Assembly: GCA_038025085.1 (NCBI GenBank) | Contig: CM076146.1 | Location: 24,374,501-24,438,500 of the forward strand | Direction of reading: 5' to 3' | Length of the DNA stretch: 64,000 nucleotides | Source: Tetragonia tetragonoides | Lineage: Eukaryota > Streptophyta > Magnoliopsida > Caryophyllales > Aizoaceae | Part shown: positions 46,512 to 57,303 of the stretch, piece after piece | Layout of the letters: each line of letters opens with the position of its first letter | Position numbering within the stretch: the first letter of the stretch is position 1 | Made by a program: the position numbers and the translations under genes | Notes under the pieces: generated by a model | What the model saw: only the letters and a program-made list of their open reading frames with translations | The model's database searches: none | Told to the model about the DNA's origin: nothing

Positions 46512-46858
46512 TACTTTCGAAGTACAGTCAGTCACTCAGTCAGACCACCTTTTACAAAAATTAGTATTCCTTACTCCCGTCTATAAAGGATATAAGACTA
46601 CTGCAATACAAAGCTAAGAACCTACACACCCACATCAGTAAGCTAGTGACCAATAGTTGTGAGTATGCTCAAAATCATGTAGATTTGTAGTAGTAGTAGT
46701 ACATCACTAGCCACTCGGCCTAATTTCCGCAGTAGTCTACCACAAGCAAGAATACTTCCACCATGTATTAAGAATTATCTAAAATCTACAAATTAAAATG
46801 AGGAAGTACTTCCTCAAGGCAACAGCTTGTCATTGATATCCAAGCCGCATAAAAGCTT

Positions 46859-46949
46859 AACTTATACTAGTTCAACAGTCCCCTACTTAACTTATACTAG
46901 TTCAACAGTCCCCTACTTAACTTATACTAGTTCAAGAGTCCCCTACTTA
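46859..46949 (+). repeat. Three copies of an exact 30-bp repeat
   Basis: Unit with AACTTATACTAGTTCAACAG then TCCCCTACTT, period exactly 30 bp; the third copy has one change. It lies about 60-150 bp upstream of the copy 2 F-box start codon. Confidence 0.95.
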
Positions 46950-47007
46950 TCCCCTCTTACCTAACAAAGAAAAGAGAGAGCGAACACCAAAACTTACAGT
47001 TACAGCC

Positions 47008-47313
47008 ATGGCGGTAAATCTTCCCATTGAAATAACAACCGAAGAAATACTTCCTAGATTACCCGCCAAATCTCTTCTACGCTTCAAGTGCGTTAGCAAG
47101 TTGTTTAAAACACTAATCTCGAGCCCCAATTTCATCAACCTTCATCTCCGTCATTCTCAATCCTCTAACGCCAATCGGCTACTTGTATTCACCGAACAGA
47201 GATATCAATATTCAACTCTGGATCCCAAATATCATCTCTACTTTGGCGAATTGGACTTGCCGAATATCCCCATCGTCAAGTTCAAACCCCCTTACGAGCA
47301 TAAAATGAAATGA
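47008..47313 (+). CDS. Truncated F-box protein, copy 2 (F-box domain only)
   Basis: Starts [20 protein letters not shown] with an intact F-box (residues about 5-45) that could bind SKP1. It runs through LLVFTEQRY to PPYEHKMK and stops at residue 101. The associated substrate-binding domain present in copies 1 and 3 is gone, replaced from about 47320 by an RNase H-like fragment. The start is fixed by alignment with copy 3 (same ATGGCGGTAAATCTTCCC). It may be translated, but lacking a substrate domain it is probably a remnant. Confidence 0.6.
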   Translation: MAVNLPIEITTEEILPRLPAKSLLRFKCVSKLFKTLISSPNFINLHLRHSQSSNANRLLVFTEQRYQYSTLDPKYHLYFGELDLPNIPIVKFKPPYEHKMK

Positions 47314-47319
47314 TGTATG

Positions 47320-47640
47320 CTGTCTTTGGGAATCACACCATGTCATTGGATATTTGGATGAAAAACACAAAAGCAAAAGCATGGGAATTCTGGGCTTTTG
47401 ACCAAAATCCAAACAAGATCAGGCATGGAAGAGAAAAAATTATCCCCTCATGGGAGACACCACGACCTGGATGGAAGAAATTCAATGTTGATGCGGCCTA
47501 CGAGGACGATAGCTCACAAACAGTAAGCATTGCTGGAGTTCTTAGAGGACATGATCATACATGGATCATGGATTTCTTTATGAAAATTAAGGCATCAAAT
47601 GCTGCCACTGCTGAATCTGTTCCGATTTTTGACCAATATA
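47320..47640 (+). pseudogene. RNase H-like fragment of a non-LTR retrotransposon
   Basis: Reads WETPRPGWKKFNVDAAYEDD, then AGVLRGHDHTWIMDFFMKIK and AATAES. The pattern GWKKFNVDAA..AGVLRGH is the start of the plant RNase H-like (RVT_3) domain. It is cut off before the second half. Confidence 0.7.
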
Positions 47641-47769
47641 CTTTTTCATATATAATACAAGTATCTACAAACGTTTTACATAATAAAATCATTTCAATAT
47701 GAAAAAAATACAAACACGACTCATTATTATGATTTGCCAGCTCTAAGCAAGTGTTCAATATAAACAACG

Positions 47770-47791
47770 GAAAGTGCAACACTTGACGAGA

Positions 47792-47835
<44 letters not shown>

Positions 47836-47854
47836 GAAAGTGCAAACACTAGAC
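47770..47854 (+). mobile_element. Poly(A)-only insertion between direct repeats
   Basis: GAAAGTGCAACACTTGAC (47770-47787) and GAAAGTGCAAACACTAGAC (47836-47854) flank a run of about 41 A. It looks like target-primed insertion with almost no body left. Confidence 0.45.
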
Positions 47855-48102
47855 AAATTGTACACCTATATATCTGGAATCACCTTTATTGAGATTCAAA
47901 TTAATTAATTATTTAAAAATAATAATTTCTCAGGTGTAATGTAACTTGTAGTCTAGTACCATAAGATGTCAAACCATCTTAAACATCTTCTTTTTTTTGG
48001 ACGGGATTAGGTCAAAACTAAAGGTATAAAATAATGTTTGATGCCTCTGTTCTCTTCCAACCTAAAGAGAAAGAGAGAACTCCAAAACTTACAGTTACAG
48101 TC

Positions 48103-49312
48103 ATGGCGGTAAATCTTCCCATCGCAATAACAACCTCAGAAATACTTCCTAGATTACCCGCCAAATCTCTCCTACGCTTCAAGTGCGTTGCAAGTTGTTC
48201 AAAACACTAATCTCGAGCCCCCATTTCATCAACCTTCATCTCTGTCATTCTCAATCCTCTTACACCAATCGCTGTGTCGTATTCACCGACACGAATATCG
48301 ATATGGTCTAATTACCCCTCTCAAATTTGATCTCTACACTACGGAATTGGACTCGCCAAAATTCCCCATCTTCAAGATACACTTCCCCAAAAATTCTTCA
48401 TTTGGCAGTCTTCACTTATTAATTGGGACCTGCAATGGTTTGCTCTGCCTGCTATTCTCCACCCCCTTTGTCTTGCTGAATCCATCAACCCATATCTACC
48501 GTAAAATCAGTTGCAACACCGGTTTGATCAGTTCATTCTCTGATTGTATATATGGGTTCGGGTTTGGTGATGATGGCAATGATGATTATAAAATTATACT
48601 GATTTCAGATTTTGAGGATGTTGATATACAAACTGCTCTTAGTAAGAGGAGGAAGGTGTTGCTATATAGCTTGTGGACAAATTCCTGGAAATCGCTCAGT
48701 GAAACATCTACTTGTGTGGACTCAATGGTTTCAATGAATTATGTCCTTATAGACAAGCATTTACTCCACTGGAAGTTCTGGAATTCAACTGAGTTTAAAC
48801 ATCGTATTCGTTGTTTTGATCTTCGCAAGGAATGGTGGAGCAATGATGTCCCGTTACCTGATGATTACCTTGCAAACTGGGCAACAATCTGCCGTTCATA
48901 CACTGATGACGACGCTCAATATCAGATAGAGTTAGGGGTGCTTGATGGGTGTTTGTGCCTATCGGCTAATTATGCACCTGACTGGGTGATTGATATTTGG
49001 ATCATGAAGGAGTACGGGGTGAAAGAGTCTTGGTTCAAGTTGTTGCGTATTTCTCGTTCAGATGTTGCTCTGCCAGTATCTTCGAAGGCTCCCCCTTCCG
49101 TTAATGCTAGACGATCAAGTACTGAAATTTTGCTGTTGGATAATTTAGTCTCCAAACTTTTGTGGTATAACATTAAAGATAAAACTTATAGAAGCTTAAG
49201 CAATGTGAACGCCGAAGTTTTTGTTGACAAGATATGTATATCTGACGGAAGCCTTGTTACCATTCCTGGGGTGAATCACTCTTTTAGAAAGAAAGTAGTA
49301 CTAGCTTTGTAG
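48103..49312 (+). pseudogene. F-box protein gene, copy 3, two single-base deletions
   Basis: ATG at 48103 starts [20 protein letters not shown]. In AAGTGCGTTGCAAG (about 48189) one base is missing compared with copies 1 and 2, ending the frame within a few codons. A second one-base loss near 48285 (ACCGACACG) shifts it again. From there a long frame to 49312 is open, with LLIGTCNGLLCLLFS, FVLLNPSTHIYRKI, GFGFGDDGNDDYKI, LGVLDGCLCLSANY, WIMKEYGVKESWFKL and a normal-looking end. The C-terminal F-box-associated domain is therefore well kept while the F-box is cut off. A TATA-like TATAAAATA lies at about 48025. The break is probably recent. Confidence 0.85.
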
Positions 49313-51020
49313 AACATGATTTTCTAAATTAGCTAGGTAAATGGTAATGTCAGGTTGAACTGTCTGGTTATCATTTGATCATGGATTATAATGTTAAAGT
49401 TATCATCACAATTTGGTTGTTTTTGAAACTTTGGAATATAGTATTATATTGTGGTGTGCTTCATTTATGCCAGTAGCGCGATGTTGCATTTCGAATTAGC
49501 ATTTTTGAGGGACGAGGGATGCCAACCCTTCCTTGTTTCTTCAGTACAGTAGACCGAAATGCCTCACTGCAAAACCGCTATCTTCGTTAATACCAGCTTT
49601 TTAGGGCTTCTCCCTCAAACAAGCAATTAGTGTCTGTTTTGCAGGAGATCATGCAATTCTTTTGCTTGTTGCTTCTCCCTCAAACAAGCAATTAGTTGTA
49701 ACGGAGGTCAACTAAGAATCTTCGAAATGTTAATTCATTTGCAGATATTGGCATCTTCTTCTACAGGTATGAGTCTGTAATTTCTTAATTCCTGTACTGA
49801 ACTTACTATAATCTTCTTGAAAAATTACTTAATTCAGCATGTGTATTCCTCTGTTTCATTTTATTGGCTTGTTGCCATGTTCGCTTTAAATATTTGTTAA
49901 ACTAAAATTTATATAATTTGTTGGGCATCTTATACTTTTATTCCCAACCTAATAAAAAGTACAATTATTTAGCTTGGAATCAGATAAGCAGGGACTAGTA
50001 GGAGTCAATCTTTTATGGCTTGGATATAGATAAACAGTTGTGGAAGGGAAGTATTATTTTAGCTGATTTTGGATAGTTCTTAATTAGTTGGTGCTGGAAG
50101 TATTCTTATTTTTGGTGGACTGCAAAAATCAGGCCTAGAATGTAGTGGTGGACTGCGGAAATCAGGCCTAGAGTGTAGCGGTGGACAACGGAAATCAGGC
50201 CTAGATTGTAGTGGTGGATTGTTGGAAAGCATGAAGTAGCTGAAAGAGTTGATCGAGCATATTCGAAAATTTTGGTGCTAATACAACTATACAGGGGGTG
50301 ATTCCCTTCAGATGATGACAATAGTTTACCTTCTAATGATGACATAGATTAACTATCTTAAACTTATGGTGATTTGAATAAAAAATTGCAGTTGCTACTC
50401 CAATCCGCCATGTGTAGGGATAACATTTATTTGATTCAGACAACTATGATGTTGGAGGACACCTTATGAGCACAATGGCTTTTACTGATGATTTTTACAA
50501 ACTGTAAACAGGTACAAACTTGAGCGCACTTGTGGTTGGTGTTAGAATATTAAGTTGTAGGAGACCCCTGTGAGCGCACTGGAACATGTTTGTTTACATC
50601 AAATAATTAGACAATCTTTCGTAGTTTCTTGACATCTCTGAACCAACATTGTTTATTCTTTGTATAGAATGAATGACTAAAAAGAATGGTGAAATATATT
50701 AGATTTTGTCTTTAATGTCTTTACGTGATGCCTACAAATAACTACAGCATCTCTTACATACAAAAGCAATTACGGACTTGAAATCGTCTTACATCCTTTT
50801 GGACGAGTATGGACACAATAAGGTACTTGAGAATGTGAGGACCGCCGTAATTTCTGTAGTATACACTAAGTTATTGCTCTTTTACATCCATTTTTTTGGG
50901 GGGTGAGTTTGCTAATTCAAGAGGTCTGAGATTGTATAGTGCACTAAGTTATTGCTCTTTGTTATTTGTCATGCAGCTTTGTGATGCTGGATTAGCCAGA
51001 AAGTTAAGTGCCATATCCAA
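49313..51020. other. Downstream half of the F-box duplication block, copy 3
   Basis: Non-coding; similar to 42650-46020 without the LINE fragment. At 50105-50220 a short repeat with GTGGACTGCRRAAATCAGGCC recurs about three times. Confidence 0.6.
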
Positions 51021-52167
51021 AACCCTCCTTGCAGATTTTCTTATATTATGTACGCCACTAGCAGTTTGGTGCAAGAAGCTTGGATGGCGCTAGAACGTTC
51101 AAGTTTTTGATATTCTTATGACAAGTTTGATTGGTCTGTCGAGAATCACAACTTGGATATTCTTGCTCGAACCAGTGACCTTTTTTGGATGTATATTTTC
51201 ATCTTCTCGATGCATTTGGGTTTCTTATCTGATCTGAATCCAATAGCCTATGTAGAAGTTGTAACTACCATATCATTTGATCTAATTAATGGATCTGTGT
51301 TTGGCTCCTTGTGTGCAGGCAAACGAGGACTACCGCCTTTTGCACTGTGGTCCTTTCGCTTCATTCTTGAGTTCGGTCGCCTTTCTGAAGGACTTGGTAC
51401 TGAAGATATAATGTCAGAATGGTCTTTGACTTAGTGCTTCCATCCCTTGTCAGATATATATGTCAAAATCTTCATTTGCTGATTTTGAGCTTACCAGAAT
51501 CTTTGGACTACAAGATATAATGGTCACTTAGATGCCTTAAAGAACTTGAAATCAACACAAAAAATGAAATGTTTGTGCTGTGCACCGGTTAGCACTGCAC
51601 TTTGTGCACTGCAGTCTAGCACTGCACTTTGTGCACTGCTAGTTGAGTTTAGCAAAACTCTTGATTTTTTTGATACGAGGAAACCGCAGCCACTACTCTT
51701 AGAATGTGCACTAGATAAACCCCGAGTGTTTGCAATAGCCTTAGCAAAACTCTTGATTAGTTTTACTAGTTTTGTGCAAAATCAGGATTTACATTTTCTT
51801 AGTAGTACCTTAGCATTGTTAAATTAGCCGTATAGGTTCTCTTATTTAGTTGATTATGTGTCAAATTGTGTACACATTTGTGTAGTTCTTATCTTGTACA
51901 AGGGATGTCCCTCTATAACTAATGAAATGACCAATAAGGGCAATAACTTTCTTCATTCAACAAAATTAATCACAAATAAACCATAAATAATAAATGAATT
52001 AATATCAATAAAATTACACCAAAACACCAAGCCTCCCCCATAACTCCGAAAATTCTTCTAGGGAGGTCAATCTTAAATGGCCAAACATCCAAAAAAAAAA
52101 AAAAAAAAAAAAAAAAAGCAAACAAGGCTCCTCTAAAAACAAAACCCGAAACGTTTCGAATTGTGGA
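51021..52167. other. Intergenic DNA with a small palindromic repeat
   Basis: No supported gene. TAGCACTGCACTTTGTGCAC followed by TGC occurs twice (51590-51612 and 51617-51639). An A run lies at 52092-52117. Confidence 0.55.
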
Positions 52168-52698
52168 TTATTCAGCAGTGAGCAACAAATTGGACTCACG
52201 CCTTTGCATTCTCATCTGCTCATAAAACTTCTCAATGAATCTATCAGCTCTCTCATCAACTGATGAGCACCCATCATCAGTTTCCAGCTCTTCTTCATCA
52301 TTGCAACTAACAACAACTGCATCTTCAATGGCAGGAAAAACCTCCATTGAAGAGTTATAACAATAATAACCATTTTCATAATCTCTTGTTTCTTTACTTG
52401 CAAATCCTCCCTTACACATACACATAACCAACATTGAGCTAAAATCCCTCCTTTTCTTCTCCTTATTATTATAGTCGATATGACGAAGAATTAAGGGAGT
52501 GTTATTAGAAGGGGAGAATTGATACTCTTGGATGAATCCATAATTATAGTGTCTAAGAAGCTTGAATTTCTTAGCTCCCCTTGATTTCTTTAAGAAAATC
52601 AAATTCAGGGTAATGTGTTTTTTCACTTTTGCTAGGGAGATTGAGATTTTTATAAAGCTTGAGACTTTCTCTAAAATGGGTGATCTTTTTTTCGGCAT
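52168..52698 (-). CDS. DUF761 family protein (small plant protein)
   Basis: Intact single-exon gene of 176 residues, MPKKRSPILEKVSSFIKISI to NLLLTAE. The N-terminal half is basic and hydrophobic. The middle has a Cys-containing MLVMCMCKGGF and an acidic stretch (EEELETDD). The C-terminus carries the DUF761 motif VDERADRFIEKFYEQMRMQR, in its usual place within about 20 residues of the end. These small plant proteins (cotton-fibre type) have poorly known roles; some affect growth or defence when overexpressed. Likely promoter TATATATA lies at about 52799-52806, about 100 bp upstream. The start is the only Met upstream of the conserved region with a promoter at normal distance. Confidence 0.88.
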   Translation of the reverse strand: MPKKRSPILEKVSSFIKISISLAKVKKHITLNLIFLKKSRGAKKFKLLRHYNYGFIQEYQFSPSNNTPLILRHIDYNNKEKKRRDFSSMLVMCMCKGGFASKETRDYENGYYCYNSSMEVFPAIEDAVVVSCNDEEELETDDGCSSVDERADRFIEKFYEQMRMQRRESNLLLTAE

Positions 52699-52797
52699 TT
52701 TTTGGTTTCACAAAGGTGGGTCTAGAAAGAAAATTTTCTTGGGATAGTACTTGTGGTCAATGTGAGAAGTGGGTTCTTGACTTCTTGGGGTCATAAA

Positions 52798-52806
52798 CTA
52801 TATATA
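52798..52806 (-). promoter_or_regulatory. TATA box of the DUF761 gene
   Basis: TATATATAG on the minus strand about 100 bp upstream of the ATG at 52698, followed upstream by A-rich tracts (52827-52870). Confidence 0.5.
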
Positions 52807-52869
52807 TGGATTTTCACCCACACACAAAAAAAAAAAAAAAAAAAAAAGAAAAAAGAAAGAAAAAAAAAA

Positions 52870-54141
52870 ACTATAAATATGGGTTATAAAGTTTTAAGTG
52901 CAAAAAGGTGAATCCAAAAGGGAGGGAATAAGAGAGAGATGGTGGGATGTTAAGCTGGAAAAGATGCGGTGGTCGGTTGAGGTTTTGGAATGACTTATTG
53001 TGGTTGTGCAAGTAGCCGTTATAACCCAACAGGTTGGCGCTTTGGGTCCCTTTTTTGTGATCTGAGATTCAAATATTTGGTAAGAGATGAGAGTTTGCAG
53101 AAGTGACAAAGGACTTACTGTATTGGAACATGCCATTCTGACTTCAAATTCTATCATTATAAATGTCTAGTACTCCTATTTGCACATTAGTTAGTTGAAC
53201 TAAGTTGTACAAGTGTATTTTTTCATACAAAGTTAACAATTTTATCTTCTTATTATAGTTGTGTTCTTTTCCACTTGCACAATACTCCTGGTTCAGTTGA
53301 GTCGAGTTCAATGATCTTCTTATTACTATTCAGTTCAGTTTAATTCCTAATCAATTCGAATGTCCAAGATTCCTTTTTTTTTCTTTCAAAAATACCATGC
53401 CGAATATCATACTCCAATATTAAACTAATACTACAGCAATACAGAGAAATAAGAGGTTTGAAGTAAAATTGTAACTAGTAACAAATGAAGTGATTGAATT
53501 AGTTAGATGATTTACTCCATTTACATAATATCTATGAGATCAGAGACTGATATTCTTTCCCCCCATTTGACAGAGAGAGGGAGGGAGCGAGCGACATTCG
53601 AACAGCAACACCCTAATAATGCAGATTGCTCTGACATGTCATCGGCATTGCGAGCTTTTTCTTCCTGGTTTACCCTTTACTTCTTTTGCTTGGGTGCACC
53701 ATCATCTTGCTTGGTTAACTTGCCAAAGAAAGAGTTCAGACTTCAGCATGTATATTGCATAGCCCCCATGAACTATGGCAATAAATACTACAATTTGTGT
53801 TGTCTTCTCACATTAAACTGATAGCGTCAGGCAACTCATATCTTGAGCACTCTGTATGAAGTCGGGATCAAGAAGCCACAAATCTATTCATCAACAAGTA
53901 ATAGTGAACCACGTGCCCGAACTAAGCGCCTGAATTAACGGGAACCATGGCCCACGAAGTTTCACAAATTCCAGACAGCAGAATGCTGCATGATATACCC
54001 TTGGCATTCCCAAATTGGAGATATCAACATATCCATTATCCAACACAGGACTTTGGTTTGATAGGTTAGGAGAAGAACTATGGTGGAGCCAACAATTCAG
54101 GTTCCTCTCACAAGAAAGAGTCACAATGCCATCTGATTCTG
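52870..54141. other. Intergenic DNA between DUF761 and O-fucosyltransferase genes
   Basis: No supported gene. Frames at 52894-53157 and 53507-53821 match nothing I know. Confidence 0.5.
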
Positions 54142-57100
54142 TTATAAACAGATGCTATTCTTTCTCATCAGCTCTATGCTTTCAGCAATTGTGGACCCAG
54201 CTGTGCCAACAAAACCTAGAGAAGCACAGCTGCAAACAGCTTCCTCTACATAAAGAAGCACGTCAGGCAACTGGTGAGGGCAAGGCTTGTTCACTTTATT
54301 CACAAAACCAGCAGCAGCAATCTTTTCTGCAGTTCTTGTCACAAGTTCATCTTTGTTGCTCAAGAGATGAAGTTTGAATGAGTTTGCATCACTTGCTAAG
54401 CCTCCAAAGTAACTTCCACTCCAGTTGCTTCTGGGAAGATCGGTCATCACAAAAATATGAACAGGAAGGGAGTCCTTTTGTTTAAGAGCCTCTGCCTTTG
54501 CTTTAAGCACTGAAAAGGTCGCCTTCCGGTGGTTCTTAAACTGGCCATCTAACAATCTCAGCTGTGCACAAAGAAAGGGCGCCCTGATCATGTTTTGGAC
54601 GAACTCCTTTCCTGCATTTATAATGTCTGGAACAAATGGCATATATTCAATCTTCCCAGGCAAAGATTGAATTAGATGATGAGATTCATGAATATCGATG
54701 TACAGCTGTGAACCTCTGTATGGGGCTGTAAATAAGCTTCCAAATGCCAACACAGTGGATAAATGAGCTTCAGAACCAGGCCCGAGATTCCTTTCAACAT
54801 CTTTGCGATGCCTCACATAAGAAATTTTCTTTTTTATTCGGAGTTGTTCATCAGGCTGAAAGGAATCCAATGAGCCATCTATATCATTCTGTTGATAAGT
54901 CCAGACTGTAGTTCTGCAATCTGCATCAATAGCATACACACACTTATCCACATTACTGCGAAGGCCAGATAGTAGAGACCCACACTGCCTGAGGTTGTTC
55001 AACAGAGAGGACTGTACATTTGAATTAGCTGAGCAGATAGAATCAACGTCGACACCACACCACAATGTTATGAAGTATCTGAAATCTATGGTTCGAACTG
55101 TAGAGATTGAAGGTAGATCAATGATGTCAGCCATCGAGACATACCTGCAAGTACATTCACCGGTTGGCCCGACACAAATTAGCTCAAAAATTGAGAGGTA
55201 CCAAGAAATTGAGCATATTCTCAAACAGTTGCGATTTCAGAAACAAAATCTAGACCCCCAAACTCTGGACCCATAAAATTGAAATGATTGCTTAGGGCAG
55301 AATCTTGTCAAATTATATTATTCTTTCTCTGGAACAGCTAAAGTTCTTAATCACATTGTATACACAAATAGAAACGGGCAGTTAATTTGTAAACATATCG
55401 GAAGTCAGAACTCAGTCTTTGTGCAGAAGGAAATATTCCTACATTCAGACATCATATTCCGACTACTTTGAAGACACTTTCGTTGTACTGAAGTTACAGA
55501 CAATTCTTCTAGCACACCCCCACCCATCTACCCCCAACCCCCGCCAAAAGTGAAAAGGGAAAAAAGAAAAAGAATGACAAAGCAACAATATACTCAAGTA
55601 ACTCAACGCGTTTGGGAGAGCAATCCAAAGGTTCGTTAGAAAAGTGAACACAGACCACAGGAGTGACTGAAGGTTAACTTCATAGCACAGCCCAATAAGG
55701 AGGACAACAGACAACAGAAAAATTCTACCCCCCACATCGTTTTGCCTCAATTCCAGATCTTGACAAGAATGCACCATAGAAGCAACTCCTTTGAACAAAA
55801 AAATGCAACATGGACGATGTGATTTGATCTCTCAGGACCTTATTCTGTTCAGCTGTCATAGCCAGAAAATGTTCCTAGGGGCTAGGAATCAAATGCAATT
55901 CTCCATAACAGTTTGTATTCCGCTGATTAACGTGATCAGATAATCATCCTAACGAAATCCTAATTCGTCCACAATCATCACCTACATTCAAACAATTCAA
56001 AGTTCTTCCCTCTATAGCATTTCCATGGATTATAACGAGCTTCTTTGTCATCAATACATAATTCTCCTACACAAACATCACCCCTTATTTAATAGCTCCA
56101 CAGAGTCATCACACGAATCATCCACAATTATCAGCTACATTCAAAGTAGACTAGAGAATAACCATCAGAAATCCCTTCCTCTATAGCATTTCCTCACATT
56201 ACAACACAAAACTGAGCTTCTTTGTCCTCATTATACAAATTCCCCAACACAAAAGTCACCCTATATCAACAGTTCCACAGAATCATACACATAGGCTTCC
56301 ATTGTTTCAGTTTAACATCACAACAAAACTTCCATTTAACAAATAGCCACAACCAGTTGATTAAAGTATGTACCAGTTAAGATAAGGACTAATAAACAAC
56401 AAAGTGTGCAAACTTTCAAGTGACATAAATACCACCATTAAACCGATATACAATTCTCCGACATAAGCATCACCCCTGAATCAATAGCTCCTCGAAGTTA
56501 TCACACAAATTTTCACTCTTCCACAATTATCGCTACATTCAAAGTAAAGACTAGAGAATCAACATCTAAAAATGCCTTTCTCTAAGGCATTTCCTCACAT
56601 TATAACAATTGAGCTTATTTGTCTTCAATATACAATTCTCCCACATAAATATCACCCCTAATTTAACAACTCCACAAAATCATACACAACAGGCTTCCAA
56701 AGATTCAGTTCAACATCACAACAAAACTTCCATTTAACAAATACCCACAACCAGTTGATTAAAGTACTACCAATTAAGTTATTAAACAACAAAATGTGCA
56801 AACTTTATAGCAGACATAACTTGCAAGAAACAAAACATTAAAGAGAAAAAAAAAAAAGAAGAAAAGCTTCAAATCACTAACCTTCCTTCCCTTACAAGCT
56901 CGATTACATGATCCCAAACTTTAATCCTCAACTCATTCGGACTCAAAACCCTAAATTTAGGGCAGCTACCAAGGGCAACAGCGTGATGATCCAAAACCGG
57001 AGGAACAACCAAAGTCCGGTTAAGAATACCCGCCATTAAAATAGCATTCTTCAGCTCAGAAAGCTGATTACTGAACCCACTGTGAGGCGCATACAAGAGG

Positions 57101-57303
57101 AATTTCTCTCCTAGGGTTTTTAATTGTGTGCCGCATTTTGGGGATTGCTGGGTTTTTGAGATTGAATTTGGGTGAATGAAAGTGGAGATCTCTTCGTAGA
57201 AAATGAAGAATAGGAGAGTGAAGAAGAGGAGAGAGAAACATAGGAGAGAGAATTTTGATGATTTCTTGTTGGGTTTCCATTTTGATCTGCCGGTGGCGTG
57301 CAT
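54142..57303 (-). CDS. O-fucosyltransferase family protein, two exons
   Basis: Exon 1 57303-56882 and exon 2 55144-54142 join in phase (GGA AG|G TAT) to 474 residues, the full length of this plant family. The N-terminus is a type II membrane anchor (about residues 18-36, SLLCFSLLFFTLLFFIFY) after a basic tail, so a Golgi enzyme facing the lumen is expected. GDP-fucose transferase-type motifs are HSGFSNQLSELKNAI and LNRTLVVPP in exon 1, and RAPFLCAQLRLLDGQFKNHR, VFVMTDLPRSNW-like HIFVMTDLPRSNWSG and GFVGTAGSTIAESIE in exon 2. The wording follows Arabidopsis At4g17430 as I recall it. The acceptor wanted is not known. The donor is AAG|GTTAGT, the acceptor TTGCAG|GTATG. No frame breaks; the gene looks functional. 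The 1.7-kb intron holds tandem repeats. Confidence 0.92.
55975..56815. repeat. Intronic tandem duplication, about 390-bp unit
   Basis: The order CTCC..ACA..CATCACCCCT, CACAATTATC, ACATTCAAAGTA, GCATTTCCTCACATTA, ACATCACAACAAAACTTCCA and CACAACCAGTTGATTAAAGT occurs twice (about 56060-56440 and 56450-56810), with a partial earlier copy at about 55975. Confidence 0.85.

Noticed and set aside
51153..51827. Two 93-codon plus frames
   Set aside because: No known domain; the second spans a short palindromic repeat.
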